The position numbers and the translations under genes are program-made. Source: Geobacter argillaceus (GTDB taxonomy: Bacteria; Desulfobacterota; Desulfuromonadia; Geobacterales; DSM-12255). Taken from it: a DNA stretch of 64,000 bases. Location: the NCBI RefSeq assembly GCF_007830735.1, contig NZ_VLLN01000013.1:1-64000 (forward strand), written 5' to 3'. Under the pieces are notes generated by a model, which saw only the letters and a list, made by a program, of their open reading frames with translations, was not told the origin of the DNA and made no database searches. Position 1 is the stretch's first letter. The number at the start of each line of letters is the position of its first letter. Shown piece by piece: positions 1 to 8,738 of this stretch.

Positions 1-2
1 AG

Positions 3-284
3 GGTCATATATCAAAGGATCACGTGCATCTGTTCGTGTCTGTACCACCCCATCTGGCCCCGAGTAAGCTGATGCAGTACATAAAGGGCAAAACGTCTCG
101 CAAGTTGATGATGGAGTTCAAGCACATCCAGAAAGCCTTTTGGGGTCGCCACATATGGGCACGAGGGTACTTCGTAGCGAGTTCTGGCAACGTGACGGAT
201 GAAGTGATCCAGGAATACATCAGGCTACAAGAGACAAACGAACCCAAAGATGGCGGTGAAAATTTTAAAGTAACAGACGACTGA
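3..284 (+). CDS. tnpA: IS200/IS605-family transposase TnpA, 3' part
   Basis: This is the C-terminal part of a single-strand (Y1, HUH) transposase, about 93 codons, with the 5' end cut off by the window edge. The frame is open from the first base. It shows the His-Val-His metal-binding motif (codons at 21-29) followed by LFVSVPP. It then has the family pattern KG.TS.K, FWGRHIWARGYF, and a last helix with EYI, whose Tyr is the expected catalytic residue by family comparison. Family members are about 130-150 residues, so roughly 40-50 residues are missing outside the window. The stop codon lies inside a perfect 12-bp inverted repeat. Confidence 0.85.
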   Translation, partial: GHISKDHVHLFVSVPPHLAPSKLMQYIKGKTSRKLMMEFKHIQKAFWGRHIWARGYFVASSGNVTDEVIQEYIRLQETNEPKDGGENFKVTDD

Positions 285-309
285 TAACGGCTTCAGACGT
301 TATCAGTCG
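278..309 (+). repeat. 12-bp perfect hairpin overlapping the tnpA stop
   Basis: CGACTGATAACG (278-289) and CGTTATCAGTCG (298-309) are exact reverse complements with an 8-nt loop. The stem contains the tnpA stop codon (282-284). No T-run follows, so it is not a classical terminator. It could be a subterminal IS structure or an mRNA 3' hairpin. Confidence 0.7.
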
Positions 310-324
310 GCAAAGCCTTTAAAG

Positions 325-344
325 CCCTCGCCTTCAGGCGAGGG
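325..344 (+). repeat. Right-end hairpin of the IS200/IS605 element
   Basis: CCCTCGCC (325-332), loop TTCA, GGCGAGGG (337-344). It lies about 40 nt after the transposase gene, where TnpA-recognised right-end hairpins of this family usually sit. Confidence 0.65.
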
Positions 345-505
345 TGGTTTACTTTTCGCATCTCATTTCTCCGTACACATGCGTCACTTTGGATTCACCT
401 GGTGCACTTTTCCAGAGCAGGGGCATTTTTCATCATCTTCGTCCTGTCAACATCAGTGGGCAACCCGGCGCGATGGCTCAGAAAAACCCGGGTAGCTGCA
501 GTTGG

Positions 506-1708
506 TCAGGGTATGTGATTGATCTTCACTTCCGGTTTGACGGGGAAACCGGTCCCGGGGTCGTGTCCTGCCATGCCGACTGCCAGCGTGTAGACGTTCG
601 ACTGCTGCGGGGCCAGGACGCGCGGTCCCCAAACGAGCCCGATAAAGCGCGTGTCGCTTGCCAGGGGAACCTTCTTGCCGGAGGTGTCGTTGAGGATACC
701 GGTGTCGTTGGAAAAGTAGACCATCGGCCGGTCACTGCCGAACCATTCGATGAAATTGGCAGTGCCGGTGAAATTGTGTTCTTCGCCGGCCGCGCTGTTG
801 CCGTAGTCATAGAAGCCGGCGTAGGAATACTTGGTGCTGTCCAGCCGGTTTTCGTATTCTATGAGTCGGTCCTTCACCCATCCGACGTTCCCCCGTGATG
901 TCCCGTAGTTTCCCACCCACGGCTCATCGCCGTAAAGATAGGTGTACGTTGCTGGTGCGGTACCGATGTTGGTTACCTTGATCGTCAGGACGAAATAGGT
1001 GTCCCCGGCGTTGAGATAGACATGCCTGTCGATGCGCAGTGGCACCCCGTCCACCTCAACCTCGTGATGGCTGGCGATGGCCAGGGTCTTGACGCTTTCA
1101 TCAATGACTTTGCTGCCGAGGAATTTCCAGCTGGAAGGGGGGAACGGCTGGCCTGTTCCCGAAATGATTCCTTCGTTCACGTTGCACCAAACGTGATGCC
1201 AGCGGGTCCGGTCGTAGTAAGCCATGCCGGTTTCGTCCATGAAGACGTTGTCCCCGCCGGTAACGCTCGCCGGAAGCCCGCCGCCGACGAACAGGCCGTG
1301 GACGTATACTCTGTCATCATCCATGTACCTGCCGAAACAGGTGAGTATCTGGGTGCCGTCGCCGGGGAAATTCCTGATGAAGCCGCTGCCGTCCTTGGCA
1401 TCCCATTCGTAGTAGAGATGCGCCTCCCCCGGTTTGAAGGTGTGGACGTTCTGGAACAGGTGGAAGCCGGGGTCGTCGAAATCCATGCTCCAGATGACCC
1501 GGTCCCCGTCGCCGACGTAGAGATCGTCTTTCAACTCGTACTTCCACCCCTCACGACCCTGGAGCAGGAAGATGCCGTCGAAGTGCCCCTTGATGTCGAA
1601 ACGGACCGTGCAGAACGTGACCGTCAGCAGGAGGGCCAAGATACCGAAGGCCGTGTACCGCCATTTTCTGTTGATGTTGCGGATAGAGGGAAATGTTTTT
1701 CCGGTCAT
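506..1708 (-). CDS. Unknown membrane-anchored protein, last gene of RND operon 1
   Basis: The protein has 400 residues. A basic N-terminus is followed by one hydrophobic segment (about residues 19-35), so it is probably anchored in the inner membrane or exported. The rest is rich in Trp, Tyr, Asp and Gly and looks like a mostly beta extracytoplasmic domain, with repeated aromatic/acidic stretches such as YLYGDEPWVGNYGTS. I do not recognise the family. The start is supported by an AAGGA-type ribosome site. It follows the RND pump gene on the same strand after about 80 bp and may be cotranscribed. A periplasmic accessory role in efflux is only a guess from position. Confidence 0.75.
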   Translation of the reverse strand: MTGKTFPSIRNINRKWRYTAFGILALLLTVTFCTVRFDIKGHFDGIFLLQGREGWKYELKDDLYVGDGDRVIWSMDFDDPGFHLFQNVHTFKPGEAHLYYEWDAKDGSGFIRNFPGDGTQILTCFGRYMDDDRVYVHGLFVGGGLPASVTGGDNVFMDETGMAYYDRTRWHHVWCNVNEGIISGTGQPFPPSSWKFLGSKVIDESVKTLAIASHHEVEVDGVPLRIDRHVYLNAGDTYFVLTIKVTNIGTAPATYTYLYGDEPWVGNYGTSRGNVGWVKDRLIEYENRLDSTKYSYAGFYDYGNSAAGEEHNFTGTANFIEWFGSDRPMVYFSNDTGILNDTSGKKVPLASDTRFIGLVWGPRVLAPQQSNVYTLAVGMAGHDPGTGFPVKPEVKINHIP

Positions 1709-1787
1709 TTTTCCATCCTTTTTATGACACAGTGGGCGTGCGAAGCATTAATTCACGCGATCTGCGGGGAACCGTCCCAAAGCCTGA

Positions 1788-4700
1788 CTACTCCTCCACC
1801 TGGACAAATTTCAACAATAGCGGCGTGATGAGCAGAATCAGCGTCGTTCCCAGCAGCATTCCCCCAACAACAACGATGGCGAGCGGCCGCTGCACCTGGC
1901 TGCCGATGCCGTGCGCCATCGAGGCGGGCAACAGCCCCAGGGCGGCGACGGATCCACCCATCAGCACCGGCCGGAACTTGTCCTTGACGGTTTCCATGAT
2001 CGCCTCTTCCCTGCCGAGCCCTGTCAGGGAGAGCCGGATGTAGTGGCTGATGATGACGGAAGAGTTGAGGATGGAGACGCCGATGATGGAGATGAAGCCG
2101 ACCATGGAGGAGACACTCAGCGACTCGCCCATGATCAACAGGCCGAGCAGGCCGGCAAAGACCGCGAACAGCGGCGCAGCCATGGTGATCAGGACGTTTC
2201 TCACCGACCGGTAGAGGAGATAGAGGGCGGTCAGAATGAGGAACAGTGCCACCGGGATGGAGATCATGAACCGCTGGAACGACTTCTTCATCTCGTTGAA
2301 CATGCCGCTCCATTCCATGTAGTAGCCGTCCGGAAGCTTGATCTTCCTGGTGAGTTCCTGGGCCTTGGCCACCGTCCCGCCAAGGTCGTTGGAGGTGACG
2401 CTGAACTTGATCGGTATGTACTTGCGGTAGTTTTCCCGGTAGATGAACGAGGCGCCGGTATCGTAATGGACATCGGCAATGCGTGACAGGGCCACCACCC
2501 CGCCACCGGGCAGAACGATCGGGATGTTCGGGATCTTTTCCGGCTCCTTACGGTACTCGGGCGGGAAACTCACCTGGAGGGAAAAGTTCCTGGAGCCCTC
2601 GATAATCTGGCTGATCTCCTTCCCACCCAGTGCCGCCGCCACCGTATCGAGCACGTCCTGGACGGTGAGTCCCAGGGCGCTGGCCGTTTCCCGGTGCACG
2701 TCTATGATCAGGTTCGGCTGCCCCAGTTCCTTCATGATCCCTTCATCCGCGATGCCGGAAACCTTGGTCAGTGCTTCCTTGACCTCCTTGGCGATCCGGT
2801 CGAGCTGCACCAGGTCGTCGCCGAAGATCTTCACCGAGTTTTCACCCTTGACCCCGGACATCATTTCTTCCAGGTTGTCCTGGATGTACTGGGAAAGGTT
2901 GATGTCCGCGTTGGGGAACTGTTGTGCCAGTTTCTCTCTGACCTCATCTTCCAGCTCCTCCTTGGTGAGCCCTCGTTTCCACTGGTCGTATGGTTTCAGG
3001 AGTACCGTATAATCGGAGTTGAACGGCCCGTTCGGGTCGGTACCGTCCTCTGGCCGTCCGATCTTGAAATCGACGGTCTGCACCTCCGGGAAACCGAGGA
3101 AGAGTTTCTTCGCCTCCCGGGCATGTTCGTAGGTCTTGGTGAGGGAGATGGTGTAGGGGAAGACGATCCGGGCGTAGATGTTCCCCTCGTCCATTTTGGG
3201 GAGGAACTGGCTGCTGATGATCTTAAGCCCGACGACGAGGCCGATCGTTACCACGGCAAAGGTTGCGGTGAGGACCTTTCTCCGGTGCCCGAGGAGGAAC
3301 CAGACAATATTCAGATAGTTCCTTTTCAGTTTTTCCAGGAAGCCGAACTCCCGGTCACAGGCCCCCTTGAGCAGGCGATGTTTGGCAGCGACCAGATAGC
3401 TGAAGGTCAGGGTCAGGGTGAAAAGGATCGCATAAAGGTAGGTCTTTGCCATGGGGGCGAAGATCTGCGCCTCCGCCCCCTTCATCATGAAGATCGGAAT
3501 AAAGGCGAGAAGGATGATCCCCACCGAAAAAATCATCGGCTTGCCGATCTCCTCCGCTGTCCGGACAATGGTCATGGCGCCGGAGCCGTGCTTCCTCGAC
3601 AGCCGGAAGTAGTCTTCGATGAGCAGCAGCGGAATGTCGGCGATGATGCCGAAGTCGATGGCGCCAATGGAGAGGAGGTTGGCCGATTCTCCCTTGAGGG
3701 CCATTACCGCCAGGGTGATGAGGAGCGATACCGGGATGATGGCGGCGGTGATGACTGCGGCCCGGATATTGCCCAGGAAGAGGAAGAGGGCGACGGCGAC
3801 CAGGACGATGCCGCTGGCAGCGGTTTCCATGACCTTCTTGATGACCGTGACGATCAGGTCCCAGCGCTCGTAATAGGGGACGACCCTGATCCCTTTTGGC
3901 AGGATGCGGGTGTTGAGTTCATCGATCTTTTCATGCAGCGACCTGATCGAAGGGATGCTCTTGGCGTCCCGCCGCAGCACCACCGTCCCCATGACGATAT
4001 CGTCCCTGTCGTTCAGGGCGACGATGCCGGTCCTTGGGATATTGCCGATGCTCACCTGGGCGACGTTTCTGACCAGCACCGGTTTGCCGCTCTTGACGGT
4101 CACCAGGGCGTTTTCGATGTCGGCGAGGCTTTTGATGAGCCCCAGTCCCCGGACCATGTAATACTGGTCACCCTTTTCAATGGCCCTCCCCCCCACATTC
4201 AGGTTTGCCTTGGACAGGGAATCGATTACCTGGGCCAGGGTGATGCCATACTTGATCAGGTTTTCCGGCTGGACCACCACGTTGTACATCTTGATGAAGC
4301 CACCCTCGCTCGGCACATCCTCCACGCCGTCGGCAGTCTTCAGGTGCCGCGCGACGGTCCAGTCCTGCAGTCCGCGCAGTTCCAGGAGGTTGTCGGAGCC
4401 GGTCAGGGTATAGCGCATCACCTCACCGATGGGGTTGGCGACGATCGTCGGCTGAACTCCTGCGGGGAGAGTGGCGCCGGCGAGGCGGTTGATCACCTCC
4501 TGTTTCGCCTCCTTGTAGTTCTTGTGGTACGAGAACTTGCATTTGACATCGGACAGCCCGTAGAGAGATATGGAATTCAATCGCTCAATCCCGTCCATGC
4601 CGGCCAGGGCCACCTCCAGCGCCACGGTGATCTGCCGTTCCACCTCCTCGGCGGAACGCCCCTCGTAGACTGTGGTGATTTCCACGATGGGGGGAGAGGG

Positions 4701-4820
4701 GTCGGGAAATGCCTCCACATTGAGGTCCTTGACGAAAAAGGCCCCCACCAGGACCAGCGAACCGATCAACAGCAGGAAGAGGAGGCTGTGATTGGTGACG
4801 AAGATGATCCACTGTCTCAT
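1788..4820 (-). CDS. RND efflux pump inner membrane protein (CzcA-like), system 1
   Basis: At 1010 residues this is a full-length proton-driven RND transporter of the heavy-metal-efflux type. The N-terminal membrane helix is followed by FPDPSPP, two large periplasmic loops and two blocks of membrane helices. Near residue 389 the fourth-helix motif reads DFGIIAD followed by IPLLLIED. The spacing of the three acidic residues (D, D+6, E+13) matches the proton-relay residues of CzcA, but the usual DGAVVMVEN stretch is replaced. The start overlaps the stop of the adaptor gene by 4 bp, showing translational coupling. Substrate cannot be read from sequence; a divalent cation is likely, but the altered motif leaves this open. 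Confidence 0.9.
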   Translation of the reverse strand: MRQWIIFVTNHSLLFLLLIGSLVLVGAFFVKDLNVEAFPDPSPPIVEITTVYEGRSAEEVERQITVALEVALAGMDGIERLNSISLYGLSDVKCKFSYHKNYKEAKQEVINRLAGATLPAGVQPTIVANPIGEVMRYTLTGSDNLLELRGLQDWTVARHLKTADGVEDVPSEGGFIKMYNVVVQPENLIKYGITLAQVIDSLSKANLNVGGRAIEKGDQYYMVRGLGLIKSLADIENALVTVKSGKPVLVRNVAQVSIGNIPRTGIVALNDRDDIVMGTVVLRRDAKSIPSIRSLHEKIDELNTRILPKGIRVVPYYERWDLIVTVIKKVMETAASGIVLVAVALFLFLGNIRAAVITAAIIPVSLLITLAVMALKGESANLLSIGAIDFGIIADIPLLLIEDYFRLSRKHGSGAMTIVRTAEEIGKPMIFSVGIILLAFIPIFMMKGAEAQIFAPMAKTYLYAILFTLTLTFSYLVAAKHRLLKGACDREFGFLEKLKRNYLNIVWFLLGHRRKVLTATFAVVTIGLVVGLKIISSQFLPKMDEGNIYARIVFPYTISLTKTYEHAREAKKLFLGFPEVQTVDFKIGRPEDGTDPNGPFNSDYTVLLKPYDQWKRGLTKEELEDEVREKLAQQFPNADINLSQYIQDNLEEMMSGVKGENSVKIFGDDLVQLDRIAKEVKEALTKVSGIADEGIMKELGQPNLIIDVHRETASALGLTVQDVLDTVAAALGGKEISQIIEGSRNFSLQVSFPPEYRKEPEKIPNIPIVLPGGGVVALSRIADVHYDTGASFIYRENYRKYIPIKFSVTSNDLGGTVAKAQELTRKIKLPDGYYMEWSGMFNEMKKSFQRFMISIPVALFLILTALYLLYRSVRNVLITMAAPLFAVFAGLLGLLIMGESLSVSSMVGFISIIGVSILNSSVIISHYIRLSLTGLGREEAIMETVKDKFRPVLMGGSVAALGLLPASMAHGIGSQVQRPLAIVVVGGMLLGTTLILLITPLLLKFVQVEE

Positions 4821-5857
4821 GGCTGCTCCAGATCGATGGCCGAACCGGCGATGAGGTCGCCCTCGGCCAGCCCTTCCACGGCCATCAGCTTATCCGAAAC
4901 GTCCCTGACCGGTTTGACCTCCTGCAGAATGAAGCTGTCGTTCTTTTTCAGCTGGGCGTAGAATTTCCCCTCCTTGTAGATGATGGAGCTCTTGGCAACC
5001 ACCGGCAGCGACTTCGCGCCCCCCAGAATCCTGATCTTCAGGAACATGTTCTGCTTGAACCGGCCGACGTCGGCGAGCGGCTTGATGTAGGTCTTGACGG
5101 TCTTTGCATCGGGGTCCTCCACGTCGCTCACGTAGCTGATCATCCCCTTGAAGGTGGCGCCCGGATAGACGTCGGTGGTAAAGGAGACCTCTTTCCCTTT
5201 GCCGACCTTTGCCAGGTCGGTGTCGTACAGGTTTGCCACCACCATGATCCGGCCCGGATCAACAACGGTCATGAGCGGTGTCGCGGTGTCAAAGCGGTCG
5301 CCAAGGTGGGCCTGGATTTCGGCTACCCGGCCGCTGATGGGCGCCCGGATGACAAATGAGCCGCGATGGCCATCGGCCGGGTCGGCGCCGTAGATGTCGA
5401 GTTTCTTCTGCAGGCCGCTCACAACCGCCTTGGCCTGTTCATAGCCCGCCTCGCTGTTCAGAAGGTCATTCTTGGTGACGGCGCCGATCTCGAAGAGTTG
5501 CTTGTTGAGGTTGTAGCTCCGTTCCGCCTGCCGCAGCTGTGCCTGGTTGGCGATAAGACCTGCGTGGGTGTCGCTCACGTCGGAGCTGCGGACCGAGGCC
5601 AGCGGCGCCCCTTTGCGGACAGTGCCCCCCACGTGGACGTAGATCTTCTCCACGGCGCCGGCCAGGGGGGAAAGGACCTTGGCCCCGCCGTCTAGGTCGG
5701 GCTGGACCGTGCCGGTCGCCTCGATAAATGCCTCGACGTTCCGGACCTTCACCTGATAGGTTGACAGGGCTTTTTTCTGCACTTGGGGCGGGGGATCCTT
5801 CTTGTCGCAGCCGGAAAGGAGGATGATCGCGATAAGACAAAGGGGCATTATTCTCAC
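4817..5857 (-). CDS. RND efflux periplasmic adaptor lipoprotein, system 1
   Basis: This 346-residue membrane-fusion protein links the RND pump to the outer membrane channel. It begins with a lipoprotein signal ending LLSGC (Cys 17). The first half-lipoyl strand region (GAVEKIYVHVGGTVRKG) follows, then an alpha-hairpin with the pattern LNKQLFEIGAVTKNDLLNSEAGYEQA, the second lipoyl half (APISGRVAEI) and a beta-barrel domain. This is the CzcB/HlyD order. The gene overlaps its neighbours by 4 bp on both sides, giving a tight three-gene unit. Confidence 0.9.
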   Translation of the reverse strand: MRIMPLCLIAIILLSGCDKKDPPPQVQKKALSTYQVKVRNVEAFIEATGTVQPDLDGGAKVLSPLAGAVEKIYVHVGGTVRKGAPLASVRSSDVSDTHAGLIANQAQLRQAERSYNLNKQLFEIGAVTKNDLLNSEAGYEQAKAVVSGLQKKLDIYGADPADGHRGSFVIRAPISGRVAEIQAHLGDRFDTATPLMTVVDPGRIMVVANLYDTDLAKVGKGKEVSFTTDVYPGATFKGMISYVSDVEDPDAKTVKTYIKPLADVGRFKQNMFLKIRILGGAKSLPVVAKSSIIYKEGKFYAQLKKNDSFILQEVKPVRDVSDKLMAVEGLAEGDLIAGSAIDLEQP

Positions 5858-7110
5858 TTCAGTTCTCCCGTGGCAATTTTTACCAGCTGCCCGTTCAGGT
5901 TGCTCTGCACCAGGGCCTGGTTGTATTTGGTGATGAAATCCCGATAGCCCTTTTCGGTGTCGAGGAGGTCGAGGGCAGTGATGCCGCCCAGGGTAAACGC
6001 CTTCTCGCTCCGCTCCCGCAGCGCCTCCACATCCACCCTCCTGGTCCTGTAGCCGGTGAGCACCTGCACAGCTCCAGCCAGGTTGTTGAGGGACTGGCGG
6101 ATGTCGCTGACAATCTGCCGCTTCGCCTTGTCCAGTTGCCGCTCGATCTGGGCATATTCGGCACTGCGCCGCTGGATGTCCCCCTGGTTCCGGTTGAAGA
6201 GCGGCAGAGGCAGGCTGATGCCGACACCGATCCCCGGCGTATTCTGTCGGCCGAAGGTTTCGAACTCGGCACCGACGGTGATATCCGGTATCCTGCCGGC
6301 CCGGGCCAGGGAGCGGTTGGAGCCGGCGGCCTCCAACTGCTTCTTCAGGGCCAGATAGTCGTAACGGTTGTCATAGGCTCGTGCTGCCAGTTCCTCTTCC
6401 CGGTAGGCGGGGAACTCTTCGCCAAGAGCGATGTTCGGTTTGTGCGCCCGGTCGCGGCCAATGAGGAAGGCGAACAGTTCACTGTCATTCTTCAACTGGG
6501 TCTCAAGGTTGGTCAGGTTCGTTTCCAGATCTATCCGGGCGAGCGTTATTTTGGTGTAATCAACCTGGGAAAGGTGGCCGGCATTGAAGCGCTTTTCGGC
6601 AATGGCGAGGGTCCGGTCGAAGCGGGCCAGTTCGTTCCTGGCGGCATCCCGGTTGAGGAGGTCGAGCTCCAGGTTGTAGCAGAGCGTATAGAAGCCGGTC
6701 AGCAGGGTGCGGATGGTGTCCTTGTGGAGAAGTCTGGCCGCTTCCAGGGTCTCCCGGGCATTGCGGCTGCGCAGCTCCCTCTTCCCGCCCAGTTCGAAGA
6801 GCTGATCCAGGCGGATGGTGAACTGGCTGCTGTCGGTGGCGGTCGGTGGAATTTTCGGGTCGGCGCCGGTATAGTTCAGCGACAGATTCGGGTTGGGCAG
6901 GAGTCTGGCGCCGATAAAATCCGCCTGCGCCTTGTCAATCTCATACCTGTTGATGAGGATGTCGTAATTGTTCCGATAGAACTCTTCCACAGCCCGCTCA
7001 AGCGGTATGTCGTCCGTTTCGGCCCGGACGGAGAGCGGCAGGACAAGGAGGAGAATGGCCGTGACGAGAAAAAGGATGGATTTCCACTGTTTGATAAGGA
7101 TCATGGGCAA
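5854..7110 (-). CDS. TolC-family outer membrane factor, system 1
   Basis: The 418-residue protein has a Sec signal peptide (cleavage probably after VRA, about residue 30) and two outer-membrane-efflux repeats of about 190 residues. These are rich in heptad-like helices, as expected for the TolC/CzcC channel-tunnel. It is first in operon 1 and overlaps the adaptor gene by 4 bp. It should form the trimeric exit duct for the pump. The 170-bp gap upstream carries a sigma-54-like site and a palindrome. Confidence 0.9.
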   Translation of the reverse strand: MPMILIKQWKSILFLVTAILLLVLPLSVRAETDDIPLERAVEEFYRNNYDILINRYEIDKAQADFIGARLLPNPNLSLNYTGADPKIPPTATDSSQFTIRLDQLFELGGKRELRSRNARETLEAARLLHKDTIRTLLTGFYTLCYNLELDLLNRDAARNELARFDRTLAIAEKRFNAGHLSQVDYTKITLARIDLETNLTNLETQLKNDSELFAFLIGRDRAHKPNIALGEEFPAYREEELAARAYDNRYDYLALKKQLEAAGSNRSLARAGRIPDITVGAEFETFGRQNTPGIGVGISLPLPLFNRNQGDIQRRSAEYAQIERQLDKAKRQIVSDIRQSLNNLAGAVQVLTGYRTRRVDVEALRERSEKAFTLGGITALDLLDTEKGYRDFITKYNQALVQSNLNGQLVKIATGELK

Positions 7111-7163
7111 TCGGCTCGCAACTGACGGGAGTATGAAGGTATTCGTCTTCGCATTGCATTGTA

Positions 7164-7193
7164 GTCAAATAAGGTGCCAGCCTGTAACAGGCT
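7164..7193 (-). promoter_or_regulatory. Possible sigma-54 promoter with adjacent palindrome, RND operon 1
   Basis: On the minus strand TGGCAC-N5-TTGAC (7164-7179) matches the sigma-54 consensus TGGCAC-N5-TTGCA except for one -12 base. Directly upstream lies the palindrome AGCCTG-TTA-CAGGCT (7179-7193). The NtrC-type regulator gene just upstream makes sigma-54 control plausible. The -12 mismatch falls in the critical GC pair, so confidence is low. Confidence 0.35.
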
Positions 7194-7281
7194 TAAATTA
7201 TTGGAAATTATAAAGGCTGGGAATCAGGGGAGTGCACAGATGGTATACGATTTTTGCAGAGCGGGGGGCAGGGCAGGATTC

Positions 7282-8634
7282 TTATAGACCGTATTTGTCA
7301 AGTTTGTAGTGGAGTGTTCGGACGGAAATACCGAGGACCCTGGCCGCTTCGGTCTTGTTGTTGCCGGCAGCGGCCAGCGCGTGGAGCAGATACTCTTTCT
7401 CCAGCCGTTCTATCGCCGCATCCAGGGGGAGAGAGTAATCGATTCCCCCGCCGGCTGGAAGCGCCTGGCTCGTTTGAACGGCAAGCTCCGTGTCGTCGAT
7501 ATCGGCGACCTCCCCCGCGGCAAGTGCCACGGCCCGGTTTACGCACCATTTCAGCTCGCGGATATTGCCGGGCCAACCGTACTTGAGGAGGCTTTTCTTC
7601 GACCGTTGGGACAGCTCTTTTACCTCTTTTTTGTAAGCGTAATTGGCTTCTTTTATGAATGCCGCGACAAGAAGAGGTATGTCGTTGCGCCGCTCCCGCA
7701 GCGGAGGGAGTTCGAACATGACCCCGTTTATCCGGTAATACAGGTCCCTGCGAAAGGGTGCGGCAGGATCTGCCAGGTCCCTGTTGGTCGCGGAAATGAG
7801 CCTGAAATGCGCCTTGCGCTCTTTTGTGTCGCCGAGCTTGTAGTAGACGCCATCTTCCAGCACACGGAGAAATTTTGCCTGGACGTTTTCCGGTAGTTCG
7901 CCGATTTCATCGAGAAACAGTGTCCCCCCGTTTGCTTTTTCCACCAGCCCTTCCTTGTAGGAGACGGCCCCGGAAAAGGCCCCCTTCATATAGCCGAAGA
8001 GTTCGCTCTCGATGATCTCCTTCGGCAACGCAGCGCAGTTGATCGCCACCAGTTCCCCTTTGGAGCCGGAAAGTGAATGGATCCAGCGCGCCAGTTTTTC
8101 CTTGCCGGTTCCCGTGTCGCCCTTGATCAGTACCGGGAGATCAAAAGCGGCGATCATCTGCGCCCTTTCAACGATCTCCTTCATTCCGCCGCTTCCGGTC
8201 GTGACGAACGGTGGGGCGATCCTGCTGATTTCCCGGTCGAGGGCTACTACCCGCCGTTGGAGCGTCCTGTTTTCCAGATGGACGGCCAGTTCCCTTTGCA
8301 GCTTCTCGATGTCAAACGGCTTGACGATGTAATCGGTGGCTCCAACCTTCAGCGCTCTTACGGCGCTATCAACCGTAGCAAAGGCGGTCATGACCAAAAC
8401 CAGCGGCATCGGTTGATAGGCCTGCAGCTCTTCCAAGAGGCCGATCCCGCTTCCATCGGGGAGATTGACATCCAGGAGGATGGCATCGGGAATATTCGCG
8501 TGCAGAGACTTGACTGCCCCAATGACGGAGTCGGCTTCCCTGACAACGAACATCCCCTCCATGGCCAATTTCAGCGACTCGCGAAAGTACGGTTCATCAT
8601 CCACGATGAGAAGCGTTGGTTTATCATCGATCAT
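7282..8634 (-). CDS. NtrC-family sigma-54 response regulator, copy 1
   Basis: The 450-residue protein has a receiver domain (acidic pocket D12/D13, phosphoacceptor D55, T83, K105). An AAA+ sigma-54 activator domain follows (Walker A at 172-179; GAFSGA loop at 218-223 instead of GAFTGA; Walker B LFLDEIGE), then a C-terminal Fis-type helix-turn-helix (NKTEAARVLGIS). It is very similar along its whole length to the regulator at 21907-23259. It lies just upstream of RND operon 1, its likely target. Its cognate kinase is reduced to a scrap overlapping its start by 11 bp, so its input is probably lost or supplied by the intact kinase at 23249-24454. Confidence 0.92.
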   Translation of the reverse strand: MIDDKPTLLIVDDEPYFRESLKLAMEGMFVVREADSVIGAVKSLHANIPDAILLDVNLPDGSGIGLLEELQAYQPMPLVLVMTAFATVDSAVRALKVGATDYIVKPFDIEKLQRELAVHLENRTLQRRVVALDREISRIAPPFVTTGSGGMKEIVERAQMIAAFDLPVLIKGDTGTGKEKLARWIHSLSGSKGELVAINCAALPKEIIESELFGYMKGAFSGAVSYKEGLVEKANGGTLFLDEIGELPENVQAKFLRVLEDGVYYKLGDTKERKAHFRLISATNRDLADPAAPFRRDLYYRINGVMFELPPLRERRNDIPLLVAAFIKEANYAYKKEVKELSQRSKKSLLKYGWPGNIRELKWCVNRAVALAAGEVADIDDTELAVQTSQALPAGGGIDYSLPLDAAIERLEKEYLLHALAAAGNNKTEAARVLGISVRTLHYKLDKYGL

Positions 8635-8735
8635 ACGACCTCACTCTTTTCGCGGCAATCTTCGCAGCGAGATAGAGTCCCGGTGCACTGCTGGAACGGC
8701 CGCTGACAAACAGTGTAAGGAGGGAGCAGAGATCC
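8624..8735 (-). pseudogene. C-terminal remnant of a sensor histidine kinase
   Basis: The reading frame ends LTLFVSGRSSSAPGLYLAAKIAA-KRVRSYDR and overlaps the regulator start by 11 bp. The intact kinase at 23249 ends with almost the same residues and has the identical 11-bp overlap. Relative to it, about 23 codons between AAKIAA and KRVR are deleted, and everything upstream of about 8735 is gone, replaced by the Wzi-like gene whose stop is at 8739. The G-box motif GLGLYL has become APGLYL. This cannot be a working kinase. Confidence 0.85.
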
Positions 8736-8738
8736 AGA

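Larger units (their letters stand above)
1..350 (+). mobile_element. Right-hand part of an IS200/IS605-family element
   Basis: The window opens inside a Y1-transposase gene and continues through two hairpins. The second hairpin is followed by GGTGGTTTAC, which I take as the approximate right end. IS200/IS605 elements have no terminal inverted repeats and use subterminal hairpins recognised by TnpA, which fits. The left end lies outside the window, so it cannot be told whether the element is intact. No accessory tnpB is visible on this side. The boundary at about 350 is an estimate. Confidence 0.7.

Noticed and set aside
344-898. Plus-strand frame of 184 codons next to the IS end
   Set aside because: Mostly antisense to the well-supported minus-strand gene at 506-1708 and without similarity or ribosome site.
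2694-4961. A 755-codon open frame on the plus strand
   Set aside because: It is antisense to the RND pump gene, has no recognisable domain and arises from the high G+C codon pattern of that gene.
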